DNA of 64,000 nucleotides from Nitrosococcus wardiae (GCF_004421105.1 NZ_CP038033.1:1693659-1757658), one strand, 5' to 3'. Numbered from the stretch's first letter, positions 7,623 to 17,419 are shown. Made by a program: numbers and translations. The notes: generated by a model from the sequence alone, not told the origin.

Positions 7623-9752
7623 ATGAATCAGCTTCCAAAGGAGGATCATTATCAGACATTAGGATGTCCTTCTGTAAGCGTTTTAATGATAGCCTACAAC
7701 AGTGCCCCTTATATTTCTGATGCTATTAAAAGTATTCTCAAACAAACCTTTCAGGAATTTGAGTTTATTATTGTAAATGATGGTAGCACTGACGGCACTA
7801 CAGAATTAATAAGGGAATTTGCTCGTCAAGATCTTCGGATCCGGGCTATAGAAACAGAGAATAGGGGGATTGGCGCAGCCACAAATCGGGGGTTAGTAGA
7901 GTGCCATGGAAGATATATTGCCATTATGGATTCCGATGATATCGCAGAACCTGCGCGTTTGAAGGCCCAAGCTGATTTTCTTGAGTCTCATCCTGATATA
8001 GCAGGCGTTGGCAGCCAATGGTTGATGATCGACACCAAAGGACAGATTGTAGGCCTAGATACTCACCCGACTAAACCTGAGTTAGTGGAAGTGCTGATGT
8101 TTGCTTTTTTCTGTCTGCATCATCCCACTATTATGATCCGTAGGGATGCCCTTCTTGCGGCGGGGGGGTATACAGAGGATCGGGCGTGTTTGGTTCCAGA
8201 TTATGATGTTTTTCTTCGTCTTATCCTATCCGGGTTTAAACTTTCGAATCTTCCCCAGGTGCTATTCCGCTGGCGGCTAAATCCTACTGGAACCACCCGG
8301 GGCAAGGCAAAGGCGCAAACTTTATCTGCCGATTTAGTACGCCGTCATGCATTTCAGTTAATACAACAAAAAGAACCACACCGGGCTGCAATGATTGCAA
8401 CTACAGTGGTCAAGGCTTTTCCTGCAGGCACATGCTTTGATAAAAGAATAAGGAAAGTACTCCCTAACCATTCACCTAATCCTTTAATGCAACATTGGCG
8501 CGCGCTCTCCGAGAATGATACCGCAGGGGGCTTAGAATTTAATGCCATTGAGTGGCTTAATAATGAAGCTGCCAATGTTTCTCAGTTGGCAGATAATCTG
8601 CTACAAAATAACTTTCCTTGGTTGTCGGAACTGGTTAGCAAAAAAGCTGCAAGGCATAGTTCTCCTGTTTCATATTCTTGGGACCTGAGGGGCGGCAAGC
8701 CTGGAGAGAAAGGGCTGCTTAGCGTTTTAATTCCCATTGGAAGTTCTCAAGAGGACTTGCTAGAGCGCCTTTCAAGTGTATTCAATGCTCTATCTGGAAA
8801 AGCTGAGATATTAGTATTTGCTGATTGTGGACAGAAACTCGTTATCGATTTGCCCCCTGCACCTACAGGAATTTGTCTTCGCTTGCTTTATTCGCAGACA
8901 TCCTCTTACCAGTGTCCTTGGCAAGAGGCTTTGGTAGCATCAAAGGGTCGTTATTTAGCCTATCTTGAAGAAAGCTGCCGTTTTGATCCTAATTTTATTG
9001 GCGAGGGATTGTCAGCACTAAGCCAGAATGAGCAAATAAAGGCTGTTTTCGCCCCGGCAACGGAATTTTTTCCGGAAGCCCTTTATAAAGGGAAGCCTAT
9101 TTTTGACCCTGCACCTTCTCCTAAGTGGTCAAAGACTACATTGATTGGTCATCGAAAGATATATCTAAGCGGGTTTATTAACGAACGCTCTCTACTCCAA
9201 AATGTGTGTGTACCTTTGAATGAAGTGGGAGAGCAAGCCCCGCTAGCGTTAGCAATGGAGCTTGCAGTAAGACGGAAGTTTATTGTGCTTCAGGTCCGTA
9301 ATTCTCAGTTTATTCCTGAGATTACATTAGAAAATCGAGTGTTGCAAACGATGAGATCGGGTCTTATTGAATGGTATTTCGATTTTGGGTTAGGAGCGCT
9401 GCCGGCTGAAGAATATTGGGAGAATTTGACTAATGATCAGATTGCCCAAATCGAGAACCAGCTTTCTTCTAGCTGGGTCGCTGGGGGATTGGTCATCTGC
9501 CGACGAAACCAACAGATTATCGAAAACTTTTTCATGAAATATGTGAAAAATGCTGTGCGTTCGCCTCTTTACCGATATTTAATATGCCGCCAGAAGTGGA
9601 AATTTGTACAGAGCTTGTGGAATGAGGGCCAGCCGATAATGGCATTTCAGGCCTCGATCATTATTATAAGTAACTATATGGAAAGAGCTATAAACAAGCT
9701 AATGCGTAGCATGCATATCTACTCCGATAAAAAAATAATAACTCTAGAATAG
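7623..9752 (+). CDS. Large two-part glycosyltransferase family 2 protein
   Basis: A 709-residue protein. The first 250 residues are a normal GT2 domain (VSVLMIAYNSAPYISDAIKS, FIIVNDGSTDGTTELI, IAIMDSDDIAEPARLKAQ with the catalytic-site DSDD). Residues about 360-500 look like a second, divergent GT-A half (LLSVLIPIGSSQEDLLERLS, then LVASKGRYLAYLEESCRFDP where a DD would be expected). The acidic metal pair is missing there, so the second half may be inactive or serve acceptor binding. The last 200 residues are unlike known domains I recognise. It ends 9 bp before the following GT4 gene and is probably in the same transcript. Confidence 0.82.
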   Translation: MNQLPKEDHYQTLGCPSVSVLMIAYNSAPYISDAIKSILKQTFQEFEFIIVNDGSTDGTTELIREFARQDLRIRAIETENRGIGAATNRGLVECHGRYIAIMDSDDIAEPARLKAQADFLESHPDIAGVGSQWLMIDTKGQIVGLDTHPTKPELVEVLMFAFFCLHHPTIMIRRDALLAAGGYTEDRACLVPDYDVFLRLILSGFKLSNLPQVLFRWRLNPTGTTRGKAKAQTLSADLVRRHAFQLIQQKEPHRAAMIATTVVKAFPAGTCFDKRIRKVLPNHSPNPLMQHWRALSENDTAGGLEFNAIEWLNNEAANVSQLADNLLQNNFPWLSELVSKKAARHSSPVSYSWDLRGGKPGEKGLLSVLIPIGSSQEDLLERLSSVFNALSGKAEILVFADCGQKLVIDLPPAPTGICLRLLYSQTSSYQCPWQEALVASKGRYLAYLEESCRFDPNFIGEGLSALSQNEQIKAVFAPATEFFPEALYKGKPIFDPAPSPKWSKTTLIGHRKIYLSGFINERSLLQNVCVPLNEVGEQAPLALAMELAVRRKFIVLQVRNSQFIPEITLENRVLQTMRSGLIEWYFDFGLGALPAEEYWENLTNDQIAQIENQLSSSWVAGGLVICRRNQQIIENFFMKYVKNAVRSPLYRYLICRQKWKFVQSLWNEGQPIMAFQASIIIISNYMERAINKLMRSMHIYSDKKIITLE

Positions 9753-9761
9753 TAGAATGGA

Positions 9762-11102
9762 ATGAAGATCCTACACATATTCCATAATTATAATATTGAT
9801 AATGGAGTAGAGAGGACATCTCTCACTTTATTGAAGGCACTGCGTCCATTGGGAGTTCATTCTCATGCCGTGATCCCTTCACTGGGTGATGTTACAAGGG
9901 AACTAGAAAAAGAGAATTTTCCTTACCATGTTCTCCCCTTACATTGCTGTGGAAGTTCGGTGTGGCGAGCACAAATACGTTTTTTGAGTAATGCCGACGA
10001 ACGTATTAATAAATTAGAAGCATTACTTAGAACGGAAAAATTTGATGTTGTTCATTTAAATACTGGACATTTGTTGGATGGTGCTATTGCCTCGGCCCGA
10101 GTTGGCGTTCCCGTGATTTGGCATATTCATGCGCCATTTGAAGTTGACTTCCAGCGCTATAAAGACTTGATTGGTGAGGAAGGGTATGCATGGATTCTTG
10201 GGGGATTAGGCAGTCAAGTTATTGCCGTTTCCGATGACGTGCGTGAATCACTAGCAGGTTATTTGCGGCCGGAATTAATACAAACCGTTTACAATGGTAT
10301 TGATGTTGAGGAACTAATTGAGCGTTCTAATAAGAAGGGAACAGATATTTATCAAGAACTCGACTTGCCAGAAAATGCAAAGTTAATATTAGGGGTGGGT
10401 CGTATCTCTGAACAGAAAAACTTTTCTGCCTTCGTGCATGTGGCTGAAAGTGTACTCAAGCAACGCGCGGATGTTTTTTTTGCTATTGTTGGGCCTCAGC
10501 AAGATAAGCAATTGGCTGCTGCATTAGAGAATCAAATTCAAACAGCAAAACTATCGGATCGGGTCTTTCTTTTGGGTGCAAGGCAGGATGTGCCCCAGCT
10601 CTTGAAACAAAGCGATGCTTTTTTGTCTACTGCCGCTTATGAAGGACAAGGGCTTGCTGCCCTTGAGGCGATGGCTCTGGAAAGGCCAGTCGTAGCAATG
10701 GCTTGTGTGGGATTGCGCGAATGTATCCGCAATGAAGTAGATGGGATACTGGTACCCCCTGGAGATATAGAAGCTACTGCTTTTGCTATATTACAAGTAC
10801 TAAAAGATTCGAGTTTGGCTTTAAGGCTAGGGGCAGCTGGGCGTTTAGCTGTTCACCAGCGTTTTTCTAATCGTCTTTATGCACAAAAATTTATTGAAAT
10901 AGCCCAGCAGGCAATACTAGACGGTCCTTCTCGGGTTGATTTTGGTGCTCTTGCAGCTATTCATGGATTGCTCCATCAAATTACTCTAGCTCGATCACGC
11001 ATTGTTGAATTAGATCGCCCTAGCTGGAGGTACAGATATGCAAGAGTATTATTAAATAAAGGCTCGATTCTATTACATAAGTTAAAAGAAAAATTAATTT
11101 AA
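9762..11102 (+). CDS. Glycosyltransferase family 4
   Basis: A 446-residue GT-B enzyme. The N-terminal acceptor domain begins MKILHIFHNYNIDNGVERTS with the usual glycine-containing loop; the donor domain has GVGRISEQKNFSAFVHVAE and the EAMALERPVVAMACVGLREC region, where the E-x7-E motif of GT4 appears as EGQGLAALEAM. The extra C-terminal 60 residues are basic and may hold the enzyme to the membrane. ATG 9762 lies 9 bp after the preceding stop. GT4 enzymes retain the anomeric configuration of the nucleotide-sugar donor. Donor and acceptor cannot be assigned. Confidence 0.88.
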   Translation: MKILHIFHNYNIDNGVERTSLTLLKALRPLGVHSHAVIPSLGDVTRELEKENFPYHVLPLHCCGSSVWRAQIRFLSNADERINKLEALLRTEKFDVVHLNTGHLLDGAIASARVGVPVIWHIHAPFEVDFQRYKDLIGEEGYAWILGGLGSQVIAVSDDVRESLAGYLRPELIQTVYNGIDVEELIERSNKKGTDIYQELDLPENAKLILGVGRISEQKNFSAFVHVAESVLKQRADVFFAIVGPQQDKQLAAALENQIQTAKLSDRVFLLGARQDVPQLLKQSDAFLSTAAYEGQGLAALEAMALERPVVAMACVGLRECIRNEVDGILVPPGDIEATAFAILQVLKDSSLALRLGAAGRLAVHQRFSNRLYAQKFIEIAQQAILDGPSRVDFGALAAIHGLLHQITLARSRIVELDRPSWRYRYARVLLNKGSILLHKLKEKLI

Positions 11103-11355
11103 ATTACTATTTTATCCCTTTTCCAAGAGATTATTTCAAAGTTCAAATCGCTGTGTGCTGAATGTTTGCTTAGCTCGACGAAGATACTTTGTTTAGTGTT
11201 TAGTGCAAGATACGAGCTAAAGGCTTTAGCGGCGAAGTCCCTGAGCCGTTGCTCGGTAGAGGAGCATATGACACCAATCTACATTCATCCACTGTAGTTG
11301 TATCTGCTTCTGATAAGTACTGTTTATGAGATTGCTTCTGGGAAAGTAAGGCAAT

Positions 11356-12315
11356 ATGGTCATGTCTAATACGGTGGGTCATCTTATTTCTGTAATAATG
11401 CCCTGCTACAATGGCGCTTGCTATCTTAAGAGAGCAGTAAGTAGCGTCTTAGAGCAGCATTACCAGAATGTTGAGCTTATTGTGATTAACGATGGCTCTA
11501 CCGATAATAGTTTAGAAATTCTTGCAGAAATTAATGATCCTCGGCTAAAAGTCATTTCTCAGCAAAGCCAAGGTGTCTGTGCCGCACGCAATCGGGGTCT
11601 GGCTCTCGCAAGCGGTGAATATATTGCTTTTCTTGATGTCGATGACACCTGGCATCCCGATTGTTTGAACCAGTTATACATGGCATTGCAAGGCGAGCCT
11701 CAAGCAGCGTTAGCTTACTGTGGTTGGCAAAACGTGGGGTTGCCGGGCCACCGTGGAGAACCTTTTGTCCCTCCTGATTATGAAGTACACAATAAGGCGG
11801 AAATTTTACTTGAAGGCTGTCGCTGGCCAATTCACGCCACGCTTACTAAGAAAGAAGAGATTCTTGCAGCAGGTCAATTTGACGAACGTTTCTCTACCTC
11901 TGAAGATTATCTTCTTTGGTTACGGATTGCCACGTTCAGTAAAATTGTTTGTGTACCTGAAGTGCTGGCCTTTTATCATTTTCATTCCGGGCCCCAGGCG
12001 ACTAAGGATGTTGCTGGAACTGCTCTCAGCCGGTGGTCGGTGAAACAAACTTTTTTGCGGGAGCACCCTGAAGTTTTGACCCAACTTGGAAAATGCCGTA
12101 TCCGTGAATTGGCTGATGGTAAATTACTAGAGGAAGGTTATGCTTGCTATTGGCGGAGGGACCTCCAAGCTGCGCATACTATTTTTCGAATGGTCATGAA
12201 ACGAGGTTACGGCTCGTTACGCGATTGGAAATACATGCTTCCTGCCTGGTTTCCTTTGACCTGGTACACTTCGTTAATCGGCTTTCTAGAACGCGAAGAC
12301 GGATCTGCGCCATGA
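11356..12315 (+). CDS. Glycosyltransferase family 2
   Basis: A 319-residue GT-A protein: ISVIMPCYNGACYLKRAVSS, LIVINDGSTDNSLEIL and IAFLDVDDTWHPDCLNQL (the DVDD is the metal/nucleotide site). Start is either ATG 11356 or ATG 11362, two codons later; neither has a strong Shine-Dalgarno. Its TGA overlaps the ATG of the next glycosyltransferase by three bases (ATGA), so the two are translationally coupled and likely act in the same pathway. The 253 bp before it hold no gene. Confidence 0.87.
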   Translation: MVMSNTVGHLISVIMPCYNGACYLKRAVSSVLEQHYQNVELIVINDGSTDNSLEILAEINDPRLKVISQQSQGVCAARNRGLALASGEYIAFLDVDDTWHPDCLNQLYMALQGEPQAALAYCGWQNVGLPGHRGEPFVPPDYEVHNKAEILLEGCRWPIHATLTKKEEILAAGQFDERFSTSEDYLLWLRIATFSKIVCVPEVLAFYHFHSGPQATKDVAGTALSRWSVKQTFLREHPEVLTQLGKCRIRELADGKLLEEGYACYWRRDLQAAHTIFRMVMKRGYGSLRDWKYMLPAWFPLTWYTSLIGFLEREDGSAP

Positions 12316-13235
12316 GTCTACTTATAGCTGCAGTATGCACTTACAATCGATCAGAGTATTTACCTAACTTGATAAAGGCTCTTAGAAGTCAATCTTGCCA
12401 AGTGCCTTTTGAAATTCTGGTTGTAGATAATAATAGTACGGACGATACACCACAAGTGCTGGTTAGCCTAGCCCAGGAGGAAGGAGTAAACTTGCGATTC
12501 TTGCGCGAGATGCAGCAGGGTATCGTCTTTGCCAGAAACCGGGCTATTGAAGAATCTGCTGAGAGCGATTACTTAGTATTTATTGATGATGATGAGATAC
12601 CATTGCCAGGATTCTTGAGAGCCGCAGTTGATGCCCTGGAACGGGAAGGTGCAGATTGTGTGGGAGGGCAAGTTAAAGTAAAATTTGATCCCCATCCAAG
12701 ACCACATTGGTTGACAGACGATTTGCTTGGTTTTCTTGCTGAAATTAATTATGGCTCTCAACCTTTTTGGATTACCAATACTTCAACTCCCATTTGGACT
12801 GCCAATATTGCTTACCGTATGTCGCTATTTCGATCTTTTCCCTCTCTTAGATTTGATTTTCGCTATAATCGAGAAGGCAAAACTACTGGCGGTGGTGAAG
12901 ATGCCATTATGTTTAAAGCTTTACTATCTAGAGGGGCACGAATCCGCTATCGTCCTGATATGGCAGTTGAGCACTTTGTAGAGCCTTGGAAATTAAAGCG
13001 AAGTTATTTTCTAAAATTCCATTATTACGTTGGAGTAAAGTTTGGCCATTATGAAATGCAAGAATACCAGCATAGAATTTTGAATGTGCCGCCTTTTATG
13101 ATAAGGCATGCCCTAAAGCATATAAGCCGTACATTAAATATGTATCTTACAGGTAACTCCGGTGCATTGCGCCAGGCAATGAACGCTACTCATGCTTTGG
13201 GAGCGATCTATGGTTTTATGCGTCGCCAGAGATGA
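12312..13235 (+). CDS. Glycosyltransferase family 2
   Basis: A 307-residue enzyme beginning MSLLIAAVCTYNRSEYLPNL at ATG 12312. The frame is open further left, but the upstream part only overlaps the previous gene in another frame, and ATGA coupling fixes this start. Motifs: ILVVDNNSTDDTPQVL, then YLVFIDDDEIPLPGFLRA with the DDD metal site, and GGGEDAIMFKALLSRGARI for the acceptor side. It belongs to the subgroup of GT2 enzymes with a final YHYYVGVKFGHYE basic helix. Sugar specificity is unknown. Confidence 0.88.
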   Translation: MSLLIAAVCTYNRSEYLPNLIKALRSQSCQVPFEILVVDNNSTDDTPQVLVSLAQEEGVNLRFLREMQQGIVFARNRAIEESAESDYLVFIDDDEIPLPGFLRAAVDALEREGADCVGGQVKVKFDPHPRPHWLTDDLLGFLAEINYGSQPFWITNTSTPIWTANIAYRMSLFRSFPSLRFDFRYNREGKTTGGGEDAIMFKALLSRGARIRYRPDMAVEHFVEPWKLKRSYFLKFHYYVGVKFGHYEMQEYQHRILNVPPFMIRHALKHISRTLNMYLTGNSGALRQAMNATHALGAIYGFMRRQR

Positions 13236-13310
13236 AGTGGCCAGCTTCTATTTGCCAACTTATTAAATGGGAGGAGTTGGCGTTTCTTCCATGGAGAGCA
13301 TCATGTGGGA

Positions 13311-14237
13311 ATGCATTTTACTATTTTGATTTGTACCCACAACCGGGTAGCACTGCTTAACAAAACATTAGCCTCGATCAATCGGGCATACCGTCCTGCA
13401 AATTGTCACATTAGCTTGTTGGTGGTAGCTAATGCTTGTACAGATGATACCCACCATTTTCTTAATGAGTACATTAGAGTAGCATCGTGTAATGGCTGGC
13501 TGCCGCTTGATTGGGTTGCCGAACCTACTCCTGGAAAATCTCATGCGTTGAATTGTGCTATTCCTTTGCTATCTGGTAGTTGGATAGCCTTTGTAGACGA
13601 TGATCACCGAGTGGATACTCATTATTTGGTAGAAATTTGTAATGCGGCTCATATGTTTCCAGAAGCAACACTATTTTGTGGGCGTATTATGCCAGACTGG
13701 CGTGGTCGAGAGCCAAAATGGGTACATGATAACGGTCCTTATCGTATTTATCCTTTGCCGGTGCCCCGATTCGATCATGGCGAGAATTCATTTCATATCC
13801 TAGATGATGGTCCGGTACCAGGAGGGGGGAATCTAATTATAAGGCGTGAAGTCTTCTCACGTATAGGGAGTTTTTCCACAGAGCTTGGCCCTTATGGGCA
13901 TAATTTGCGTGGTGGAGAAGACATCGACTTCGTCTTACGTGCACGGGAGAAGGGTGAGCTTCTTGTCTATGTGCCAGAGATTATTCAATATCATTTTGTT
14001 GATCAAGAACGGTTGAGTCTTCCCTATTTACTACGCAAGAGTTATCAACGCTCATGTACTGGTATGCAGGCGCGGAATGATAAATCCTCTGGGGTGCCGC
14101 TTTATTTATGGCGTAAGCTTTTTACATACTTTCTTCAATGTATTTTTTCGCTCAGTTGGGCACGAACACGCTTTTACTTAGTCCGCCTTGCTGCAGTCTT
14201 GGGTGAAGTTAGTGGTGCTCTAAACCGGAAAATATAA
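13311..14237 (+). CDS. Glycosyltransferase family 2
   Basis: A 308-residue protein from ATG 13311 (GTG 13305 is two codons upstream, with GGAGAG at 13293 spaced well for either). It reads MHFTILICTHNRVALLNKTL, then VVANACTDDTHHFL, WIAFVDDDHRVDTHYLVE (metal site) and GGEDIDFVLRAREKGELLVY. The layout closely follows the preceding gene, so the two probably arose by an old duplication and add neighbouring sugars; this is inference. The gap to the next gene is 13 bp, so it likely shares a transcript with the sulfatase-like gene. Confidence 0.86.
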   Translation: MHFTILICTHNRVALLNKTLASINRAYRPANCHISLLVVANACTDDTHHFLNEYIRVASCNGWLPLDWVAEPTPGKSHALNCAIPLLSGSWIAFVDDDHRVDTHYLVEICNAAHMFPEATLFCGRIMPDWRGREPKWVHDNGPYRIYPLPVPRFDHGENSFHILDDGPVPGGGNLIIRREVFSRIGSFSTELGPYGHNLRGGEDIDFVLRAREKGELLVYVPEIIQYHFVDQERLSLPYLLRKSYQRSCTGMQARNDKSSGVPLYLWRKLFTYFLQCIFSLSWARTRFYLVRLAAVLGEVSGALNRKI

Positions 14238-14250
14238 AAGTAGGTATTCA

Positions 14251-16419
14251 ATGGAAGTAACCGAAGCAATATCCACAGGCGTTATAGCTGCTTTGCTATC
14301 GTCCGCAGCATGGACATTGCTGCTTCTACTCAAGTCATTGAATGATTTCTCCCGTACTGGTCCCCAACTTAAAACAGAAGTTCTTAATTACTATGCTCGA
14401 TATTCTTTGTTTTCCTTAGGACGCCTTGGTCTATGGTCCTGGTTATTGTCTTTTTTTATAGCAAGTAGTGGAGTGCTACTATATGGCTGTGCTAGCATGC
14501 TTTTTAATTTGCGGTTTGATTTATTGTCTGCATGTAGTGCGGCGTTCATTAGCTTAATTGTCATCGTTGCTGGTCGTTTTCTATTTGTATTGTTATATTC
14601 CCCTGCGGTGATTGCTGCTTCCTATCACTATCGGTTAAGTAGGTTATACCCGCTATGGCGGCTGTTGAGTCCTTATCGCCTGCGTATTCTCTTAAATTCT
14701 GTTCTCCTTATAAGCACTACTTTGATAGCTATATCTATCTACAAAGTGGGGAGTCTATTCCAATATTCCTTGTTAGTTGGATCTGCGACAATTATATTTT
14801 CTATGGGGTTGATTAGGTGGTCAGAACAAAGAAGACTAGAGTCCGAGGAATTAAGAAGAAGAAACTCGGAGGCAGAACGTCCCAATATTGTCATGATTGG
14901 CTGTGATACCTTACGATCTGATCGACTTGGCGTGGCTAATTATTGCCGATCATTGACTCCCACTATTGATCAATTTGCTAAAAAGGGATATCAATTTACC
15001 AATTGCTACGTTCCTTGTGCACGAACGGCGCCTAGTTTAATTTCGTGGATGACAGGCATGTGGCCGCATCGCTATGGTGTTCGCGATAACTTTATAAGCG
15101 ATGAAGAAACTTGGATTCCAGCAGAAGGTCTCCCTCGGCTTCTGATTAATGCGGGCTATCGCACTGGTGCCATCAGTGATTGGACAGGAGGCGACCTTGG
15201 TAAGTTTTTACTTGGTTTTGAGCGTCTCGATCTTCCTACCGACCAATGGAATATTAAATATTTGCTTCGTCAAGGACCAAAAGATATCCGATTGTTCTTA
15301 TCTTTGTTTGTTCATAACCCCCTAGGCAAAATTTTCTTGCCTGAAATTTACTACCTTGCTGGTGTCCCACTCACAAGGAAAGTTGGCCGCGATGCGAGAG
15401 AAATGCTTAGTGAATTTGCGGATGATGACAAACCTTTCTTTCTCAATATCTTTATTGCTGCGACACACCCACCATTTGGATCAGAATATCCCTACTACAC
15501 GCTATTTTCTGATCGAGCATATAAGGGGGAATCAAAGTTTGTTATGGCACGACTAACTGATCCATTCGAGATTATTCAACGGCAGGGAGAAGCTAGAGAG
15601 GAGTTTGATCTCGATCAGATCATTGATTTGTATGATGGTTGTGTCAAAAGCTTTGACGATGAAGTGAAGTGTATTCTCGATCATCTCCATGATTGTGGGT
15701 TGAAAGAAAATACAATTGTAGTGATTTATAGCGATCATGGAATGGAATTTTTTGAGCATGAGACTTGGGGACAGGGCAACAGTATATTCAGTGACTTAAG
15801 TTCAAAGGTACCATTTATCATGGTTGATCCCCGTAAGAAGGGAGGCAAGGTGATTCCCGAAGTTGTCCGCTCTGTAGATTTGGTGCCCACCTTACTCGAT
15901 CTAGCAGAGATTAAAAATCCAGGTAGTATGGATGGTGTTTCTCTAGTGCCCTTCATTGAGGGAATGGTTAATATTCCTACACTTCCAGCATTCAACGAAA
16001 CTGGTGTATGGCTTACCGATCTCCCATGTATGCCAAAAGATCACCTTCGTTATCCTCATCTTATGGAGCTACTAGAGGTACCGGACAAGCAAAGCGGTAC
16101 ATTAGCGATCAAGCCAGAGTTTCGCGACTTAATTATTATAGCCAAGGATCGTATGGTTCGTATGGGGCCATGGAAGCTGACTTATCAACCACTCACAAGT
16201 GGTGCTCTTTTTAAACTTTTTAATCTGATATCCGATCCTGACTGTCGCCAGAATGTTTATGATCAATACCCGGAAATTGCAGAGGATCTTAAACAGCGGC
16301 TGATAGCATGGATGCTCGAAGATCCGGTCTATAGAAGATGGCAAGATAAAGCTAATTTAAATGTTTGCTCGCAGGCTTCTCACTCGCAGGCTTCCCAAAT
16401 GATGTCTGGTCATGTTTAA
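14251..16419 (+). CDS. Membrane-anchored sulfatase / phosphotransferase-superfamily protein
   Basis: A 722-residue protein. Residues 1-190 have about five membrane spans. Residues about 210-690 form an alkaline-phosphatase-superfamily domain: RPNIVMIGCDTLRSDRLG (first metal ligands), ARTAPSLISWMTG, ATHPPFG, IVVIYSDHGMEFFEHETWG (DHG metal site) and VPFIMVDPRKKGG. Canonical sulfatases carry C/S-x-P-S-R at the nucleophile; here the segment is CARTAPSLIS with no Arg in place, so the TAPS threonine may be the nucleophile, as in phosphoethanolamine and phosphoglycerol transferases. A membrane transferase decorating the glycan is therefore as likely as a sulfate ester hydrolase. It ends 26 bp before an IS element. 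Confidence 0.8.
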   Translation: MEVTEAISTGVIAALLSSAAWTLLLLLKSLNDFSRTGPQLKTEVLNYYARYSLFSLGRLGLWSWLLSFFIASSGVLLYGCASMLFNLRFDLLSACSAAFISLIVIVAGRFLFVLLYSPAVIAASYHYRLSRLYPLWRLLSPYRLRILLNSVLLISTTLIAISIYKVGSLFQYSLLVGSATIIFSMGLIRWSEQRRLESEELRRRNSEAERPNIVMIGCDTLRSDRLGVANYCRSLTPTIDQFAKKGYQFTNCYVPCARTAPSLISWMTGMWPHRYGVRDNFISDEETWIPAEGLPRLLINAGYRTGAISDWTGGDLGKFLLGFERLDLPTDQWNIKYLLRQGPKDIRLFLSLFVHNPLGKIFLPEIYYLAGVPLTRKVGRDAREMLSEFADDDKPFFLNIFIAATHPPFGSEYPYYTLFSDRAYKGESKFVMARLTDPFEIIQRQGEAREEFDLDQIIDLYDGCVKSFDDEVKCILDHLHDCGLKENTIVVIYSDHGMEFFEHETWGQGNSIFSDLSSKVPFIMVDPRKKGGKVIPEVVRSVDLVPTLLDLAEIKNPGSMDGVSLVPFIEGMVNIPTLPAFNETGVWLTDLPCMPKDHLRYPHLMELLEVPDKQSGTLAIKPEFRDLIIIAKDRMVRMGPWKLTYQPLTSGALFKLFNLISDPDCRQNVYDQYPEIAEDLKQRLIAWMLEDPVYRRWQDKANLNVCSQASHSQASQMMSGHV

Positions 16420-16445
16420 GATTATATTTCATATACCTAGAGGAC

Positions 16446-17417
16446 GCCTCTCACGAATTTTCAGCCTAGGATAATGGTATCGGGGCATGATCGACGCAGA
16501 GGTTGAGTAACCGGGAAGGAAGTTGAGGTCCCCAAAATCGGCGGTTAAAACGGTAATAAAACTCATTGAGGTACGCTTGCCAATAAGCTTTGGAAACGCC
16601 ATGGTCAGTCCCCAGGATAAATCGCTTAAGGTTGGCGATAGCTACATGGACCCAGGGCAGCCACTGACTGGCCTGCTCGGGCGGGGTAACCCGTGGGCAG
16701 TGAATGTGGCAGTCCTGCAAGCGGCCAAGGGCCGGCAAGGCATCGGTAAAGACGGTGTGTTGTGGCCTCAATCGACGTTGGGCAAAGTCAGCGACGTGGG
16801 GGTGGGTCACCTGGCTCACCGCCTCCATCGCCAGAAAGCCCGCGCGCTCACCCCGGTCCTCACAGGCCACCCAAATGGGGGGTTTTCTTTCGGCGCCCCG
16901 GCCGCGCTTTCCCGCACGTTGGCCCCCGACCAGGGCATCATCGAGTTCCCACCACTCGCTCAGCCAATAGAGGCTATCACGATGCCCCATGGCGAGACGC
17001 CACTTGCGCAGCATCCGGTGGGCCGTGGGCCAGGAGATCGCCAGCAGCTTAGACAAACGCAAGGTCGAAATCCCCCCTTTGTCCGAACTTATCCAGTCAA
17101 TCGCCCAAAACCATTTCCTCAAGGGAACCTTCGTGGAATGAAAAATCGTTCCAGCGGTCACCGACACCGGGTGGCGGCAGCCTGCACATGGATACAAAGA
17201 GCGGAGGGTAATCAAGTGCGCCTTATCATGGCCGCACTGCGGGCAAATAAACCCGTTTGGCCATCGTCGTTCGGCCAGAAATTGTGCGCACGCTTCATCG
17301 CTGGGAAAACGGGGTTGCCACTCAAAAAAACTCATGGCCTCAGCCTTCATCACTGTCTCCGCTTTTTGCCATGGTCTCAACTCATTAGACAGAAAGGGCT
17401 GAGAATTGTTTAGAGGC
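16446..17417 (-). mobile_element. IS1595-family (ISXO2-like) insertion sequence, copy 1
   Basis: A 972-bp element with imperfect terminal inverted repeats: the transposase-start end reads GCCTCTAAACAATTCTCAGC and the other end (reverse strand) GCCTCTCACGAATTTTCAGC, about 17 of 22 positions alike. It is almost identical to the inverted copy at 22544-23515. The eight bases outside each end (TAGAGGAC and ATTTATAA on the plus strand) do not match, so no target duplication is visible. It lies 26 bp after the sulfatase-like gene and 71 bp before the next methyltransferase gene. Confidence 0.85.
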
Positions 17418-17419
17418 AT
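16466..17419 (-). CDS. IS1595-family transposase (copy 1)
   Basis: A 317-residue transposase. The N-terminal zinc finger reads CPQCGHDKAHLI...YPCAGCRHP (two CxxC pairs), followed by SVTAGTIFHSTKVPLRKWFWAI, the standard ISXO2 opening. The DDE-type catalytic core follows: ELDDALVGGQRAGKRGRG for the first Asp and the HTVFTDAL second Asp, with C-terminal NLKRFILGTDHGVSKAYWQAYLNEF giving the Glu and the FYYRFNRR end. The longest start lies inside the terminal repeat; the true start may be the internal MKAEAMSFFEW or MSFFEW. Copies 1 and 2 differ at one residue I can see (EWQPRF versus EWQIRF). It looks intact. Confidence 0.9.
   Translation of the reverse strand: MPLNNSQPFLSNELRPWQKAETVMKAEAMSFFEWQPRFPSDEACAQFLAERRWPNGFICPQCGHDKAHLITLRSLYPCAGCRHPVSVTAGTIFHSTKVPLRKWFWAIDWISSDKGGISTLRLSKLLAISWPTAHRMLRKWRLAMGHRDSLYWLSEWWELDDALVGGQRAGKRGRGAERKPPIWVACEDRGERAGFLAMEAVSQVTHPHVADFAQRRLRPQHTVFTDALPALGRLQDCHIHCPRVTPPEQASQWLPWVHVAIANLKRFILGTDHGVSKAYWQAYLNEFYYRFNRRFWGPQLPSRLLNLCVDHAPIPLS

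Noticed and set aside
16523-17413. 296-codon open frame antisense to transposase copy 1 (and the same at 22548-23438)
   Set aside because: It is the mirror of a GC-rich transposase gene; the transposase strand carries all family motifs and the antisense product matches nothing.
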